Assembly (NCBI RefSeq): GCF_027579695.1 | Contig: NC_083587.1 | Location: 55,357,021 to 55,421,020, forward strand | Reading direction: 5' to 3' | From: Neoarius graeffei | Lineage: Eukaryota > Chordata > Actinopteri > Siluriformes > Ariidae | Length of the DNA: 64,000 nt | Part shown: positions 1 to 11,450 of the stretch, one piece after another | How positions within the stretch are numbered: the first letter of the stretch is position 1 | Layout: every line of letters begins with the position of its first letter | Position numbers and translations under genes: made by a program | The notes under the pieces: model-generated | What the model saw: the letters and a program-made list of their open reading frames with translations, nothing else | What the model was told of the DNA's origin: nothing | Database searches by the model: none

Positions 1-138
1 AAGGTTCTGGGTTTGAGCCCAGTGGCCTTTCTGTGTGGAGTTTGCATGTTGTTTTCCCTGTGTGGGTTTCCTCCACAGTCCAAATACGTGGTTAGGTGAA
101 CTAGCGACTCTAAATTGTCTGTAGGTGTGTGTGAATAG
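1..138 (+). repeat. V-SINE-type SINE, left-truncated by window edge
   Basis: The sequence matches, on the plus strand, the same SINE family found complete at 23586, 36793, 56457 and 59581. It shows the end of the tRNA-like head (GGTTCTGGGTTTGAGCCC, a B-box-like motif) and the conserved core with GTTTGCATGTT and the 'cacagtccaaa' stretch. It is clearly more diverged than the other copies. The tRNA A-box part lies outside the window and the 3' tail is missing after about 138. Confidence 0.8.
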
Positions 139-586
139 TTAAGAGGAGAAAACCTCTATACTATAAATAATCCAGTTGAAGGCAACAAGAAACCACGACT
201 GTAATCCTTCCCCAGAAACTCTGATAGCTGAAGCGGTCAGAGCGGACCTGCCATCAGGCAGAACACTGAAGAAGAGAGAGAAGAGAAGCCGAATGGTGCA
301 CATGTGGTACCTTTTCTTTAAAAATAAAAATCATGAAAACGGATCAGATGATCTCATGACCTTAGTGGCATTTGTGCAAGTCCACTGATGGAGACATGGC
401 GCTGATTGTTTCCTGATCACGGTATACCCTGAAGTGTTTTATCCCTTTTATACAACAGCAGTGTGGCAAGAATTTCAGTGCATTAAGGAATGACGCGTCA
501 TGCTATGTAACTGAAATGATCATGTGTAGTTAAATTGAACGTCAGTGGAAGTTAGTTCTCATTATCAGTTATATGATAGCAGCTAT
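139..586. other. No gene recognised
   Basis: AT-rich sequence without a recognisable gene. The short open frame at 176-388 has no protein-like features, and I saw no clear repeat match within the window. Confidence 0.5.
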
Positions 587-714
587 GGACCCTTTTCACG
601 TGACGTCACGACAAACGCGGCCGCCATTTTGGACATGTACTACCAGTAGTTTACCACAGCCAACATTGAGGAACGGCAGCAAAGAAAGTGTTTATTTTCA
701 GCAAGACTTCCATC

Positions 715-863
715 ATGCCACTATATTGTTGTGCACCTGGATGTAGTAACCATCAACAAACAAAGGCAAGGGTTATCGTTTTATCGGATCCCGGTAGATG
801 CTGACCGACGGAGAAGATGGATAGCGGCATACCAACGCTTGTGTAGTGACCACTTTGTTGGAG
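715..863 (+). pseudogene. THAP zinc-finger exon, frameshifted
   Basis: Starting at the ATG at 715 the frame reads MPLYCCAPGCSNHQQTKAR, with the first two cysteines of a C2CH THAP finger. The reading then continues only after a one-base frameshift, as LSFYRIPVDADRRRRWIAA and CSDHFVGG, where the last C-x2-H pair is found. The exon ends at GGAG|GTAAGA, a good donor site. THAP fingers are DNA-binding domains of P-, Kolobok- and ISL2EU-type transposases. The frameshift and the lack of further exons show it is dead. The shorter open frame starting at 731 is only the second half of this exon. Confidence 0.7.
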
Positions 864-920
864 GTAAGACGAATAAAATTAGCCAGAAAAGGCATTACAT
901 TGCTGTTAACATTCCATTCT

Positions 921-1127
921 AGTTTACTGTAATTATGATCTGGCAGCAATTTACACCGGATCCAGTGTAAATAGCTGCCGGAGCCAACGTCCGAGGTTCC
1001 GGAGCGCCAGCGCGCTCGCTCGCGGCCGGCCGGAGCCTGCGCACTCCGGAACCTCGGACGTTGGCTCCGGCAGCTATTTACACTGGATCTGGTGTAAATA
1101 GCTGCCAGATCATAATTACAGTAAACT
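921..1127. repeat. 207-bp palindrome (foldback insertion)
   Basis: The segment starts AGTTTACTGTAATTATGATC and ends with its reverse complement; the arms of about 90 bp meet near 1024 in a GC-rich centre (CGCGCTCGCTCGCGGCCGGCC). It contains a second inner repeat (GGAGCCAACGTCCGAGGTTC and its complement). It is probably a foldback MITE inserted downstream of the THAP exon. Superfamily not assigned. Confidence 0.8.
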
Positions 1128-1499
1128 AGTAAATACAGTTTTCTGCATCTCGCTCCTTTTTCTTTTATGTTTGTCGCCTTCCTCGCATTCAAACCGATTT
1201 GAGCCGAAGTCCACTACATGTCCAAAATGGCGGTCGCGTTTACGAAGGTCACGTGACTGAAAAGGGTCTCTAGCCATGCAGGACGGCTGCATATGGACAG
1301 TTGAAAGTTGCACTTGGAAGATGCTCTGGACACTTACAGTAAAGCCTGAGGACTACAGTTGATTTGCTAACTTTAGGACTGTACTCGTCATGAACAATTT
1401 ATACCTATAACAAAACAGACTTGTTGAAACTATGGTGAGTTTCCTGGTTGCACAGTTAGACTTAGTGACTGTACAGGATGCAGTTATAGAAGCAAGTTA

Positions 1500-3679
1500 C
1501 AGTGGTGCTTGAAAGTTTGTGAACTTTCTTTAGAATTTTCTAGATTTCTGCATAAATATGACCTAAAACATCATCAGATTTTCACCCAAGTCCTAAAAGT
1601 AGATAAAGAGAACCCAGTTAAACAAATGAGACAAAAATATTATACTTACGTAGTCATTTATTTATTTATTCCGATCCTCATTTTGGAAGAGAAACAACCC
1701 TGTGATGATGCCACCTTCCTCCAAAACAGGCTCAAACTCAATCCTGGGTATGGATTCAAGCGTGAAAACTCTCGTTGTTTGAAATGTACTGCACTGAACC
1801 ACCTGATTTGGCACTTAGCTAATGTTCCATGCTTTCTTTCTGGAGTGCTTTTCAATAATATGTTGTTTTTTGGACGAGTTAGTGGAACCATTTATGGAAA
1901 TTTTACACCCACTGGGACCATGAAAGGAGGTCCAAGAGAAAGACACAACCATCTGACCGAACAAGGCTGGCTGCAGGGTTTCCAATCTCTAACAGTGTTT
2001 CCTAATGAATTACGACGCTGCTGTCTCCCACTCAACAGCTGAGCCAGTCCCTCTGCCGACTAAACAGCATTCATCAGATTAAAGCAATATCAGTTCACAG
2101 TAAGGCCACCTGTACATATTTCTGCATAAATGTGACCTAAAACATCATCAGATTTTCACACAAGTCCTAAAAGTAGATAAAGAGAACCCAGTTAAACAAA
2201 TATGAGAAAAATATTATTTTTGGTCATTTATTTATTGAGGAAAATGATCCAATATTACATATCTGTGAGTGGCAAAAGTATGTGACCCTTTGCTTTCAGT
2301 ATCTGGTGTGACCCCCTTGTGCAGCAATAACTGCAACTAAACGTTTGCGGTAACTGTTGATCAGTCCTGCACACCGGCTTGGAGGAATTTTAGCCCATTC
2401 CTCCGTACAGAACAGCTTCAACTCTGGGATGTTGGTGGGTTTCCTCACATGAACTGCTCACTTCAGGTCCTTCCACAACATTTCGATTGGATTAAGGCCA
2501 GGACTTTGACTTGGCCATTCCAAAACATTAACTTTATTCTTCTTTAACCATTCTTTGGTAGAATGACTTGTGTGCTTAGGGTCGTTGTCTTGCTGCATGA
2601 CCCACCTTCTCTTGAGATGCAGTTCATGGACAGATGTCCTGATATTTTCCTTTAGAATTCGCTGGTATAATTCAGAATTCATTGTTCCATCAATGATGGC
2701 AAGCCGTCCTGGCCCAGATGCAGCAAAATGGGCCCAAACCATGATACTACCACCACCACGTTTCACAGATGGGATAAGGTTCTTATGCTGGGATGCAGTG
2801 TTTTCCTTTCTCCAAACATAACGCTTCTCATTTAAACCAAAAAGTTCTATTTTGGTCTCATCCATCCACAAAACATTTTTCCAATAGCCTTCTGGCTTGT
2901 CCACGTGATCTTTAGCAAACTGCAGAAGAGCAGCAATGTTCTTTTTGGAGAGCAGTGGCTTTCTCCTTGCAACCCTGACATGCACACCATTGTTGTTCAG
3001 TGTTCTCCTGATGGTGGACTCATGAACATTAACCAATGTCAGAGAGGCCTTCAGTTGCTTAGAAGTTACCCTGGGGTCCTTTGTGACCTCGCTGACTATT
3101 ACATGCCTTGCTCTTGGAGTGATCTTTGTTGGTTGACCACTCCTGGGGAGGGTAACAATGGCCTTGAATTTCCTCCATTTGTACACAATCTGTCTGACTG
3201 TGGATTGGTGGAGTCCAAACTCTTTAGAGATGGTTTTGTAGCCTTTTCCAGCCTGATGAGCATCAACAACGCTTTTTCTGAGCTCCTCAGAAATCTCCTT
3301 TGTTCATGCCATGATACACTTCCACAAACATGTGTTGTGAAGATCAGACTTTGATAGATCCCTGTTCTTTAAATAAAACAGGGTGCCCACTCACACCTGA
3401 TTGTCATCCCATTGATTGAAAACACCTGACTCTAATTTCACCTTCAAATTAACTGCTAATCCTAGAGGTTCACATACTTTTGCCACTCACAGATATGTAA
3501 TATTGGATCATTTTCCTCAATAAATAAATGACCAAGTATAATCTTTTTGTCTCATTTGTTTAACTGGGTTCTCTTTATCTACTTTTAGGACTTGTGTGAA
3601 AATCTGATGTTGTTTTAGGTCATATTTATGCAGAAATATAGAAAATTCGAAAGGGTTCACAAACTTTTAAACACCACTA
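1500..3679 (-). mobile_element. Tc1-like transposon with duplicated inner terminal segment
   Basis: Flanked by TA at 1498-1499 and 3680-3681. The left end begins CAGTGGTGCTTGAAAGTTTG and the right end is its inverted counterpart, with TIRs of well over 100 bp. The stretch from 'cataaatatgacctaaaaca' to 'gtcatttatttatt' (about 1547-1670) occurs again at 2124-2240, with about 450 bp of unrelated DNA between. So the left TIR is partly duplicated, or an extra fragment has joined it. The transposase remnant is on the minus strand. Confidence 0.85.
2296..3312 (-). pseudogene. Tc1-like transposase (DD34E), two in-frame stops
   Basis: One frame is readable from an ATG at 3312 to a TGA at 2296, about 338 codons, the usual size for a Tc1 transposase. 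The N-terminal paired-type helix-turn-helix reads EELRKSVVDAHQAGKGYKTI and VYKWRKFKAI. The DDE domain shows LWMDETKIE (first D), MQQDNDPKHTS (second D) and LNPIEMLW (catalytic E). Stops occur at codon 3 and at 2458-2460, where TGA replaces an expected CGA, typical CpG decay. The rest of the C-terminus down to GGHTRY is readable. Such enzymes cut and paste at TA sites; this copy cannot make a full protein. Confidence 0.88.
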
Positions 3680-3930
3680 TATTTATAATCATGCTATCTA
3701 TCTGGTATCACCCAAATGAGGATGGGTTCCGTTTTGAGTCTGGTTCCTCTCAAGGATTCTTCCTCGTGTCGTCTGAGGGAGTTTGTCCTTGCCACCATCG
3801 CCCCGGGTTTGCTCATTAGGGATAGATTGGGGATAAAATTGGCTCATGTTTAGGGTCTTTAATTTTCTGTAAAGCTGCTTTGCGACAATGTCCATTGTTA
3901 AAAGCGCTGTACAAAAACTTGACTATAAAC

Positions 3931-4181
3931 AGTCGTTCTCTCATCATCCTTACTTTTTTTTCTCTATTTTTTAAGGCAGCTTTTCACATTACTCATAAAG
4001 TTCTCTGTGCTGAAGACTATCCTGTGGAACACTGACACTGGAGACTCATTCCGTATATCTTAAAACGCACACCCCCTTAGTGCAGTGGCATAGCTAAGCA
4101 ATTGTGCATTTTGTGATAAAAACACAAACCTTGGCGCGCACACACACAAAATACATTTTGAAAGGAACATTTTGAAATATT
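3931..4181. other. No gene recognised
   Basis: Low-complexity-rich intergenic DNA with a CA-rich patch; no coding signal or repeat family identified. Confidence 0.4.
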
Positions 4182-4272
4182 ACAACCCCAGATCAGGAAA
4201 CGTTGGGATGGTATGGGAAATGCAAATTAAAAAAAAAAAAAAAAGCAGTGATTTCTCACTTTATTTTGACTT
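4182..4272 (+). repeat. Solitary end of a Tc1-type MITE
   Basis: Begins TACAACCCCAGATCAGGAAA and continues 'ttgggatggtatgggaaatgcaaat', a terminal block common in fish Tc1-type elements, followed by an A-run. Its other end is missing; the next repeat begins directly at its inner border. Confidence 0.55.
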
Positions 4273-4770
4273 GTACCAGTCAAAAGTTTGGACACACCTT
4301 CGAAGTCAATGTTTATTTTTATTCATGAAAAGTCACGTCATGTCTTAAACTAATGATGGATGTCATTTCTCTTTAATTAGTTGAGTGGTTCTTGACATAA
4401 TATGGATTACTACAGTTGTGGAATAGGGCTATTTTTACATTATTATTTCCTAGTTGATCTCCAAATGCATCAAGATGGCAATAAATTCATCCACTAACTT
4501 TTGACGAGGCACACCTGTTAATTTCAGGTGACTACCTGATGAAGCTGGTTACGATAATGCCGACAGCGTGCAAAGCATCATCAAGGGAAAACGGATACGT
4601 TGAAGAATCTGAAATATGAAACATTTTGTTTACCACATAATTCCATATATTTTTCATACGTTATTTAATAGTTTTGATGTCTTCAGTATTGTTCTACAAT
4701 GTAGAAAATACAAAATGCAGAAAAACCTATGAAAAAGTGTGTTCAGACTTTTTATTGGTTCCGTACATCC
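4273..4770. mobile_element. Non-autonomous Tc1-like MITE (GTACCAGTCAAAAG family)
   Basis: Left end GTACCAGTCAAAAGTTTGGA; the right end is the inverted, more diverged 'gttcagactttttattggttccgtac'. The interior ('ggatgtcatttctctttaat', 'tggattactacagttgtgg', 'gtcttcagtattgttctac') is shared with the larger copy at 51111-53734. There is no coding capacity. Confidence 0.7.
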
Positions 4771-5593
4771 ATTCCTGGCTGAAATGTTTAAAAAGAAACA
4801 ATGTTCCTGAAAGAAAAGACAGGAAGGGAGTTGGATATTTCACCCTCTATGATGTATAATATCATTAAAGGAAAACTGAAGGCAAAATTTATTATCAAAA
4901 TTCTATTTCTCATTTTATTAAATATCGGAATGCATTTTTGATTGCTATTTTGTCGCTGCTATAGCAAGTTATGAGTGTTGAAATCTACTATGCAATATAT
5001 CAGTCCATATGTCAAAGCGATGGCTGTAAACGAGATTCGTTGAGACCTGTGCGAGACATCGTAGGACGGAAGTAAAACGTACAGCGGAAATCAAAGTGAC
5101 CGACGTCTGCCAACGTCGTCAAAAGACGCACACGTCCTCTTTCGAATGCTGATGTAATCAAGCCGGGAGTTTTTTTGTATTGTTTTGATAGCAATCAGGA
5201 AAGTTTGAAAAAAGTAGGCAGTAATCGTCATTTAAACTCGTTTTTGTGCAATATTTCGTTTGGAAAACAGTTTTCAAAATGGCAGCACTGACACCTGATG
5301 TTTCGAAGTCTCGCACAAGTCTCATGAAGATCACGCGGATAAGCGGCACCTGCCGTGGACCAAATGAATTACAACCCCGATTCCAAAAAAGTTGGGACAA
5401 AGTACAAATTGTAAATAAAAACGGAATGCAATGATGTGGAAGTTTCAAAATTCCATATTTTATTCAGAATAGAACATAGATGACATATCAAATGTTTAAA
5501 CTGAGAAAATGTATCATTTAAAGAGAAAAATTAGGTGATTTTAAATTTCATGACAACAACACATCTCAAAAAAGTTGGGACAAGGCCATGTTT

Positions 5594-6666
5594 CCCACTG
5601 TGAGACATCCCCTTTTCTCTTTACAACAGTCTGTAAACGTCTGGGGACTGAGGAGACAAGTTGCTCAAGTTTAGGGATAGGAATGTTAACCCATTCTTGT
5701 CTAATGTAGGATTCTAGTTGCTCAACTGTCTTAGGTCTTTTTTTGTCGTATCTTCCGTTTTATGATGCGCCAAATGTTTTCTATGGGTGAAAGATCTGGA
5801 CTGCAGGCTGGCCAGTTCAGTACCCGGACCCTTCTTCTACACAGCCATGATTCTGTAATTGATGCAGTATGTGGTTTGGCATTGTCATGTTGGAAAATGC
5901 GAGGTCTTCCCAGAAAGAGACGTCGTCTGGATGGGAGCATATGTTGCTCTAGAACCTGGATATACCTTTCAGCATTGATGGTGTCTTTCCAGATGTGTAA
6001 GCTGCCCATGCCACACGCACTAATGCAACCCCATACCATCAGAGATGCAGGCTTCTGAACTGAGCGCTGATAACAACTTGGGTCGTCCTTCTCCTCTTTA
6101 GTCCGAATGACACGGCGTCCCTGATTTCCATAAAGAACTTCAAATTTTGATTCGTCTGACCACAGAACAGTTTTCCACTTTGCCACAGTCCATTTTAAAT
6201 GAGCCTTGGCCCAGAGAAGACGTCTGCGCTTCTGGATCATGTTTAGATACGGCTTCTTCTTTGAACTATAGAGTTTTAGCTGGCGACGGCGGATGGCACG
6301 GTGAATTGTGTTCACAGATAATGTTCTCTGGAAATATTCCTGAGCCCATTTTGTGATTTCCAATACAGAAGCATGCCTGTATGTGGTGCAGTGCCGTCTA
6401 AGGGCCCGAAGATCACGGGCACCCAGTATGGTTTTCCGGCCTTGACCCTTACGCACAGAGATTCTTCCAGATTCTCTGAATCTTTTGATGATATTATGCA
6501 CTGTAGATGATATGTTCAAACTCTTTGCAATTTTACACTGTCGAACTCCTTTCTGATATTGCTCCGCTATTTGTCGGCGCAGAATTAGGGGGATTGGTGA
6601 TCCTCTTCCCATCTTTACTTCTGAGAGCCGCTGCCACTCCAAGATGCTCTTTTTATACCCAGTCAT
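5594..6666 (-). pseudogene. Tc1 transposase copy A, frameshifted
   Basis: Starts [20 protein letters not shown] at 6666, giving the N-terminal HTH ([20 protein letters not shown]), then the DDE motifs [20 protein letters not shown] and SPIENIW. The frame is open for 311 codons, then an extra A in an A-run near 5740 (seven A instead of six in copies B and C) shifts it, replacing the last 50 or so residues. The serine run in the HTH has two residues here, against three and seven in copies C and B. Probably inactive. Confidence 0.88.
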
Positions 6667-6772
6667 GTTAATGACCTATTGCCAATTGACCTAATGAGTT
6701 GCAATTTGGTCCTCCAGCTGTTCCTTTTCTGTACCTTTAACTTTTCCAGCCTCTTATTGCCCCTGTCCCAAC

Positions 6773-9700
6773 AGGCACCCCTCCTAGAACTGCCACCTTA
6801 TTGTGGTGGAGGGGTTTGTGTGCTTGAATGATCCTAGGAGCTATGTTGTCGGGGGCATTATGCCCCTGTTAGGGTTTCCCAAGGCAGACAGGTCCTAGGT
6901 GACAGGCCAGACCAAGAGCAGTTCACCAAAAAACCCCTATGGAGAAAAAATCCAGGACCGTGACGTCGCCCGGTAGGACGCAGCCGGGGCCCCACCCTGG
7001 AGCCAGGCCCGGGGTTGGGGCTCGTATGCGAGCGCTTGGTGGCCGGGCCTTTGCCCATGGGGCCCGGCCGGGCTCAGCCCGAAGAGGTGACGTGGGCCCG
7101 ACCTCCTGTGGGTTCACCACCCACAGAGGTAGCAGTAGGGGTTTGGTGCAGTGTGGATTGGGTGGCAGTCGAAGGCAGGGGCCTCGACGACCTGATCCCC
7201 GGACACAGCGGCTGGCTGTTGGGACATGGAATGTCACTTCGCTGGGGGGGAAGGAGCCTGAGCTTGTGCGGGAGGTTGAGAGGTACCGGCTAGAGATAGT
7301 CGGGCTCACCTCCACGCACAGCTTGGGCTCTGGAACCCAGCTCCTCGAGAGGGGCTGGACTTTCCACTTCTCTGGAGTCGCCCGTGGTGAGCGGCGGCGG
7401 GCTGGTGTGGGCTTCCTTATAGCTCCCCAGCTCAGCCGCCATGTGTTGGAGTTTACCCCAGTGAACGAGAGGGTCGCCTGTCTGCGCCTTCGGATTGGGG
7501 AGAGGGCTCTTGCTGTTGTTTGTGCCTACGGGCCAAATAGCAGTATAGAGTATCCGGCCTTCTTGGAGTCCCTGGGAGAGGTACTGAGGGGTGCTCAGAC
7601 TGGGGACTCCATTGTGCTACTGGGGGACTTCAATGCTCATGTGGGCGATGACAGTGACACCTGGAGGGGCGTGGTTGGGAGGAACGGCCTCCCCGATCTG
7701 AACCCGAGTGGTGTTTTGTTATTGGACTTCTGTGCTAGTCACAGTTTGTCCATAACGAACACCATGTTCGAGCATAGGGGTGTCCATAAGTGCACGTGGC
7801 ACCAGGACACCTTAGGTCGGAGGTCGATGATCGACTTTGTAGTCGTGTCATCTGATCTCCGACCCTATGTCTTGGACACTCGGGTGAAGAGAGGGGCTGA
7901 GTTGTCAACTGATCACCACCTGGTGGTGAGTTGGATCCGCTGGCGGAGGAGGAAGCTGGACAGACCTGGCAGGCCCAAACGTATGGTGAGGGTCTGCTGG
8001 GAACGTCTGGCCGAGCACTCTGTTGGGGAGGTCTTTAACTCCCACCTCCGGGAGAGCTTTTCCCAGCTTCCGAGGGAGGCGGGGGACATTGAGTCTGAGT
8101 GGACCATGTTCTCTACCTCCATTGTGGATGCAGCTGTTCGGAGCTGTGGCCGCAAGGTCTCCGGTGCCTGTCGTGGCGGCAATCCCCGAACCCGGTGGTG
8201 GACACCGGAAGTAAGGGATGCCGTCAAGCTGAAGAAGGAGTCCTATCGGGCCATGTTGACCTCCGGGACTCCTGAGGCAGCCGACGGGTATCGGCAGGCC
8301 AGGCGTGCTGCAGCTCGGGCAGTTGCGGAGGCAAAAACTCGGAACTGGGAGGAGTTCGGGGAGGCCATGGAGAAGGACTATCGGTCGGCCTCGAAGAAAT
8401 TCTGGCAAACCGTCCGGCGCCTCAGGAGGGGGAAGCAGTACTCTGCCAACACTGTTTACAGTGCGGGTGGGGAGCTGTTGACCTCGACTGGGGACATTGT
8501 CGGGCGGTGGAAGGAATACTTTGAGGATCTCCTCAATCCCACCGTCATGTCTTCCACTGAGGAGACTGAGGCTGATGACTCAGAGGTGGACTCGTCCATT
8601 ACCCAAGCCGAAGTCACTGAGGTGGTTTGCAAGCTCCTCGGTGGCAAGGCACCGGGGGTGGATGAGATCCGCCCTGAGTATCTCAAGTCTCTGGATGTTG
8701 TGGGGCTGTCTTGGTTGACACGCCTCTGCAACATCGCGTGGCGGTCGGGGACAGTGCCTCTGGAGTGGCAGACTGGGGTGGTGGTCCCTCTTTTTAAGAA
8801 AGGGGACCGGAGAGTGTGCTCCAATTATAGGGGAATCACACTTCTCAGCCTCCCAGGGAAAGTTTACTCCAGGGTACTGGAGAGGAGAATTCGACCAATA
8901 GTCGAACCTCGGATCCAGGAGGAACAATGCGGTTTTCGTCCTGGTCGCGGAACACTGGACCAGCTCTATACCCTTCATAGGGTGCTCGAGGGTTCATGGG
9001 AGTTTGCCCAACCAGTCCACATGTGCTTTGTGGATCTGGAGAAGGCATTCGACCGTGTCCCCCGTGGTATTCTGTGGGGGGTGCTTCGGGAGTATGGGGT
9101 TCGGGGCTCTTTGCTAAGGGCTGTCCAGTCCCTGTACGAACGGAGCAGGAGTCTGGTTCGCATTGCCGGCAGTAAGTCAGACCTGTTCCCAGTGCATGTT
9201 GGACTCCGTCAGGGCTGCCCTTTGTCACCGGTTCTGTTCATAATTTTTATGGACAGAATTTCTAGGCGCAGCCAGGGGCCGGAAGGAATCCTGTTTGGGA
9301 ACCACAGGATTTCATCTCTGCTTTTTGCGGATGATGTTGTCCTGTTGGCTTCTTCAAACCAGGACCTTCAGCATGCACTGGGGCGGTTTGCAGTCGAGTG
9401 TGAAGCGGCTGGGATGAGAATCAGCACCTCCAAGTCCGAGGCCATGGTTCTCGACCGGAAAAGGGTGGCTTGCCCTCTCCAGGTTGGTGGAGAAGTCCTG
9501 CCTCAAGTGGAGGAGTTTAAGTATCTCGGGATCTTGTTCACGAGTGGGGGAAGGATGGAGCGTGAGATCGACAGGCGGATCGGTGCAGCCTCCGCAGTGA
9601 TGCGGTCGCTTTACCGGTCCGTCGTGGTGAAGAAGGAGCTGAGCCAAAAGGCGAAGCTCTCAATTTACCGGTCGATCTACGTTCCGACTCTCACCTATGG

Positions 9701-10140
9701 TCATGAGCTTTGGGTAATGACAGAAAGAACAAGATCGCGGATACAAGCGGCTGAAATGAGTTTCCTTCGCAGGGTGGCTGGGCGCTCCCTTAGAGATAGG
9801 GTGAGAAGCACAGTCACTCGGGAGGAGCTCGGAGTAGAGCCGCTGCTCCTCCACATCGAGAGGAACCAGCTGAGGTGGCTCGGGCATCTTTTTCGGATGC
9901 CTCCTGGACGCCTCCCTGGGGAGGTGTTCCAGGCATGTCCCCCCAGGAGGAGGCCCCGGGGAAGACCCAGGACACGCTGGAGGGACTATGTCTCTCGGCT
10001 GGCCTGGGAACGCCTCGGTGTTCTTCCCGAGGAGCTGGCCGAGGTGTCTGGGGAAAGGGAAGTTTGGGCTTCCATGCTTAGACTGCTGCCTCCGCGACCC
10101 GGTCCTGGATAAGCGGAAGAAGACGAGACGAGACGAGACG
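6773..10140 (+). mobile_element. RTE-clade LINE, apparently full length
   Basis: The element starts AGGCACCCCTCCTAGAACTG, has a 5' UTR of about 165 bp and one long ORF, and ends in the short tandem tail (GACGA)n at 10119-10140, typical of RTE-type LINEs. Comparison with uninterrupted Tc1 copies B and C shows that 11 bp of target (TTTTTTGAGAT) are missing at the junction and there is no target duplication. A 5'-truncated relative is at 51317-52193. The exact RTE family (Rex3 or Expander-like) is not settled. Confidence 0.88.
6939..10112 (+). CDS. RTE LINE polyprotein: endonuclease and reverse transcriptase
   Basis: 1057 codons without a stop. The protein has a basic, low-complexity N-terminus to about residue 90. 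An APE-type endonuclease follows (TWNVTSL near 97, GDFNAHVG near 230, a later DHHLVVSW). Then comes a reverse transcriptase with [35 protein letters not shown] (motif A, near 697), [10 protein letters not shown] and [12 protein letters not shown] (motif C, near 796). The C-terminal region reads [20 protein letters not shown] and [14 protein letters not shown]. Such proteins nick DNA and reverse-transcribe the LINE mRNA at the cut. The endonuclease position usually held by a catalytic Glu reads LTSTHS; whether that is normal in this family I cannot check. GC content is far above the surroundings, as expected for the element. No host function is implied. Confidence 0.9.
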   Translation: MEKKSRTVTSPGRTQPGPHPGARPGVGARMRALGGRAFAHGARPGSARRGDVGPTSCGFTTHRGSSRGLVQCGLGGSRRQGPRRPDPRTQRLAVGTWNVTSLGGKEPELVREVERYRLEIVGLTSTHSLGSGTQLLERGWTFHFSGVARGERRRAGVGFLIAPQLSRHVLEFTPVNERVACLRLRIGERALAVVCAYGPNSSIEYPAFLESLGEVLRGAQTGDSIVLLGDFNAHVGDDSDTWRGVVGRNGLPDLNPSGVLLLDFCASHSLSITNTMFEHRGVHKCTWHQDTLGRRSMIDFVVVSSDLRPYVLDTRVKRGAELSTDHHLVVSWIRWRRRKLDRPGRPKRMVRVCWERLAEHSVGEVFNSHLRESFSQLPREAGDIESEWTMFSTSIVDAAVRSCGRKVSGACRGGNPRTRWWTPEVRDAVKLKKESYRAMLTSGTPEAADGYRQARRAAARAVAEAKTRNWEEFGEAMEKDYRSASKKFWQTVRRLRRGKQYSANTVYSAGGELLTSTGDIVGRWKEYFEDLLNPTVMSSTEETEADDSEVDSSITQAEVTEVVCKLLGGKAPGVDEIRPEYLKSLDVVGLSWLTRLCNIAWRSGTVPLEWQTGVVVPLFKKGDRRVCSNYRGITLLSLPGKVYSRVLERRIRPIVEPRIQEEQCGFRPGRGTLDQLYTLHRVLEGSWEFAQPVHMCFVDLEKAFDRVPRGILWGVLREYGVRGSLLRAVQSLYERSRSLVRIAGSKSDLFPVHVGLRQGCPLSPVLFIIFMDRISRRSQGPEGILFGNHRISSLLFADDVVLLASSNQDLQHALGRFAVECEAAGMRISTSKSEAMVLDRKRVACPLQVGGEVLPQVEEFKYLGILFTSGGRMEREIDRRIGAASAVMRSLYRSVVVKKELSQKAKLSIYRSIYVPTLTYGHELWVMTERTRSRIQAAEMSFLRRVAGRSLRDRVRSTVTREELGVEPLLLHIERNQLRWLGHLFRMPPGRLPGEVFQACPPRRRPRGRPRTRWRDYVSRLAWERLGVLPEELAEVSGEREVWASMLRLLPPRPGPG

Positions 10141-11450
10141 GTGTTGCTGTCATGAAATTTCAAATGAGCCAATATTTGGCATGAAATTTCAAAATGTCTC
10201 ACTTTCGACATTTGATATGTTGTCTATGTTCTATTGTGAATACAATATCAGTTTTTGAGATTTGTAAATTATTGCATTCCGTTTTTATTTACAATTTGTA
10301 CTTTGTCCCAACTTTTTTGGAATCGGGGTTGTAAATTCGAACATGGCTAAAAACCAAATAGGCCGATAAGTATAATATTTAATTGCAATTAGTTGCCAAT
10401 ATGAGTCACGATATAAGGTTACTAAAACCGAAAACGTAATTGAATAACACGTTAATTTTATAATTCAAGTTTTTATTTGAACAACTGTGGTACATGGCTC
10501 ATATGGTACATCATACAGAAAAGCAAAGATAGAAAAAGAAAAAAGGTCAGACAGTTAAATTAACGTAATTTGATAAGTGTTCCTGGTTGAAAGAAAAAAA
10601 CATGAAGTATAATCTTAACACAAAAACAGAGAAGGTGAATGCGCATCGGCTTCGTAGTAGAGCCCTATAACTAGGCTACTAGTCCAGAGGTCAGATACTC
10701 TGCAAAGATGTCCCAGCTACCCAGTGCCACAGGCCCTTTGCCCCTTATTCTAGCAAGCATGATCTCACATGACACTGTCTCACTCATTAAAACTTTCCAT
10801 TCTTGGAATGTTGGGTTTATGGGTGATTTCCAGTGCCGTAATATGATTCTAGAAGCTGAGGCTAACCCAACCATCAACACTGAATGAGCGTCTTTAGTCA
10901 GCTGTGGTATTACGGTCCTATCTCCTAAAAGGCATAAATGTGGGCATGCCGGCAGGTCCACTCCCATCCACGTCTCCAAGAACCCCAATATTCTGCACCA
11001 GAATGGCTTGACCATAGCACAATCCCACATGAGATGCAGAAATGTGCCCGTTTCCTTTTTACATTTCCAGCAGATGTTACTAGTTATTAGCCCTATTCTA
11101 AAAAGCCTGCATGGTGTCCAATAAAACCTGTGTAGGATTTTGTATAGAATAAATTTACATCTAATTTCTTTAATATATTTACCATTATCTGCCAAAATTT
11201 GTTCCCGGATATCTTTGTCAATTTCACAGTCAAGTTCCCTCTGCCAAATTATTCTTAAATTTTCATGGGCTACTGGTCAAACAAATCGATTTATTGTAAA
11301 TTACTGATGCCTTATGATTACATGGTGTGGCAGTTTGTAGGAGTGGGAGGAGCACAGAAGACGGCAGGCCAGAACTGAGTTTCGTAACTCTTTATTTTGA
11401 CACTTTTCGGTTGTCTCTTGCACACTCATACACACACAGACACGCGCACA

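Larger units (their letters stand above)
587..1261 (+). mobile_element. ISL2EU-like non-autonomous DNA transposon with THAP exon
   Basis: Long imperfect terminal inverted repeats are visible: GACCCTTTTCACGTGACGTC at the left, and at the right the reverse complement of GACCCTTTTCAGTCACGTGA. Both run on into a GCCATTTTGGACATGTA block. The same terminal signature (GACCCYTTTCAC, TGACGTCAC, GCCATWTTGGA) occurs in the element at 56893-57905, which encodes the N-terminus of a YqaJ/SWIM-type protein. From general knowledge, ISL2EU transposons carry THAP-domain and YqaJ-type proteins. No clean target duplication could be defined. A 207-bp palindrome sits inside it at 921-1127. Confidence 0.55.
1273..3930 (+). 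repeat. L2-like LINE 3' UTR fragment split by a Tc1 element
   Basis: 1273-1497 resembles 35062-35160 of the LINE copy at 33895-35460 (shared 'atatggacagttg', 'ctacagttgatttgctaactttagg'). 3682-3930 resembles 35240-35460 (shared 'caaatgaggatgggttcc', 'gtcgtctgagggag', 'gtaaagctgctttgcgacaa', 'ttgttaaaagcgctgtacaa'). The two parts are one 5'-truncated LINE tail in the plus orientation, interrupted by the Tc1 element at 1500-3679. Confidence 0.75.
5372..10331 (-). mobile_element. Tc1 element copy A, interrupted by an RTE LINE
   Basis: Flanked by TA (5370-5371, 10332-10333) with ends CAACCCCGATTCCAAAAAAG and its complement. Same family as copies B (20676-22263) and C (44844-46444). The RTE at 6773-10140 sits in the 5' untranslated segment upstream of the transposase. 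Without it the element is about 1.59 kb. Confidence 0.93.

Noticed and set aside
1509..2042. 177-codon open frame on the plus strand
   Set aside because: It starts in the Tc1 terminal repeat and runs into the foreign segment 1671-2118; no domain, and the start is not an ATG.
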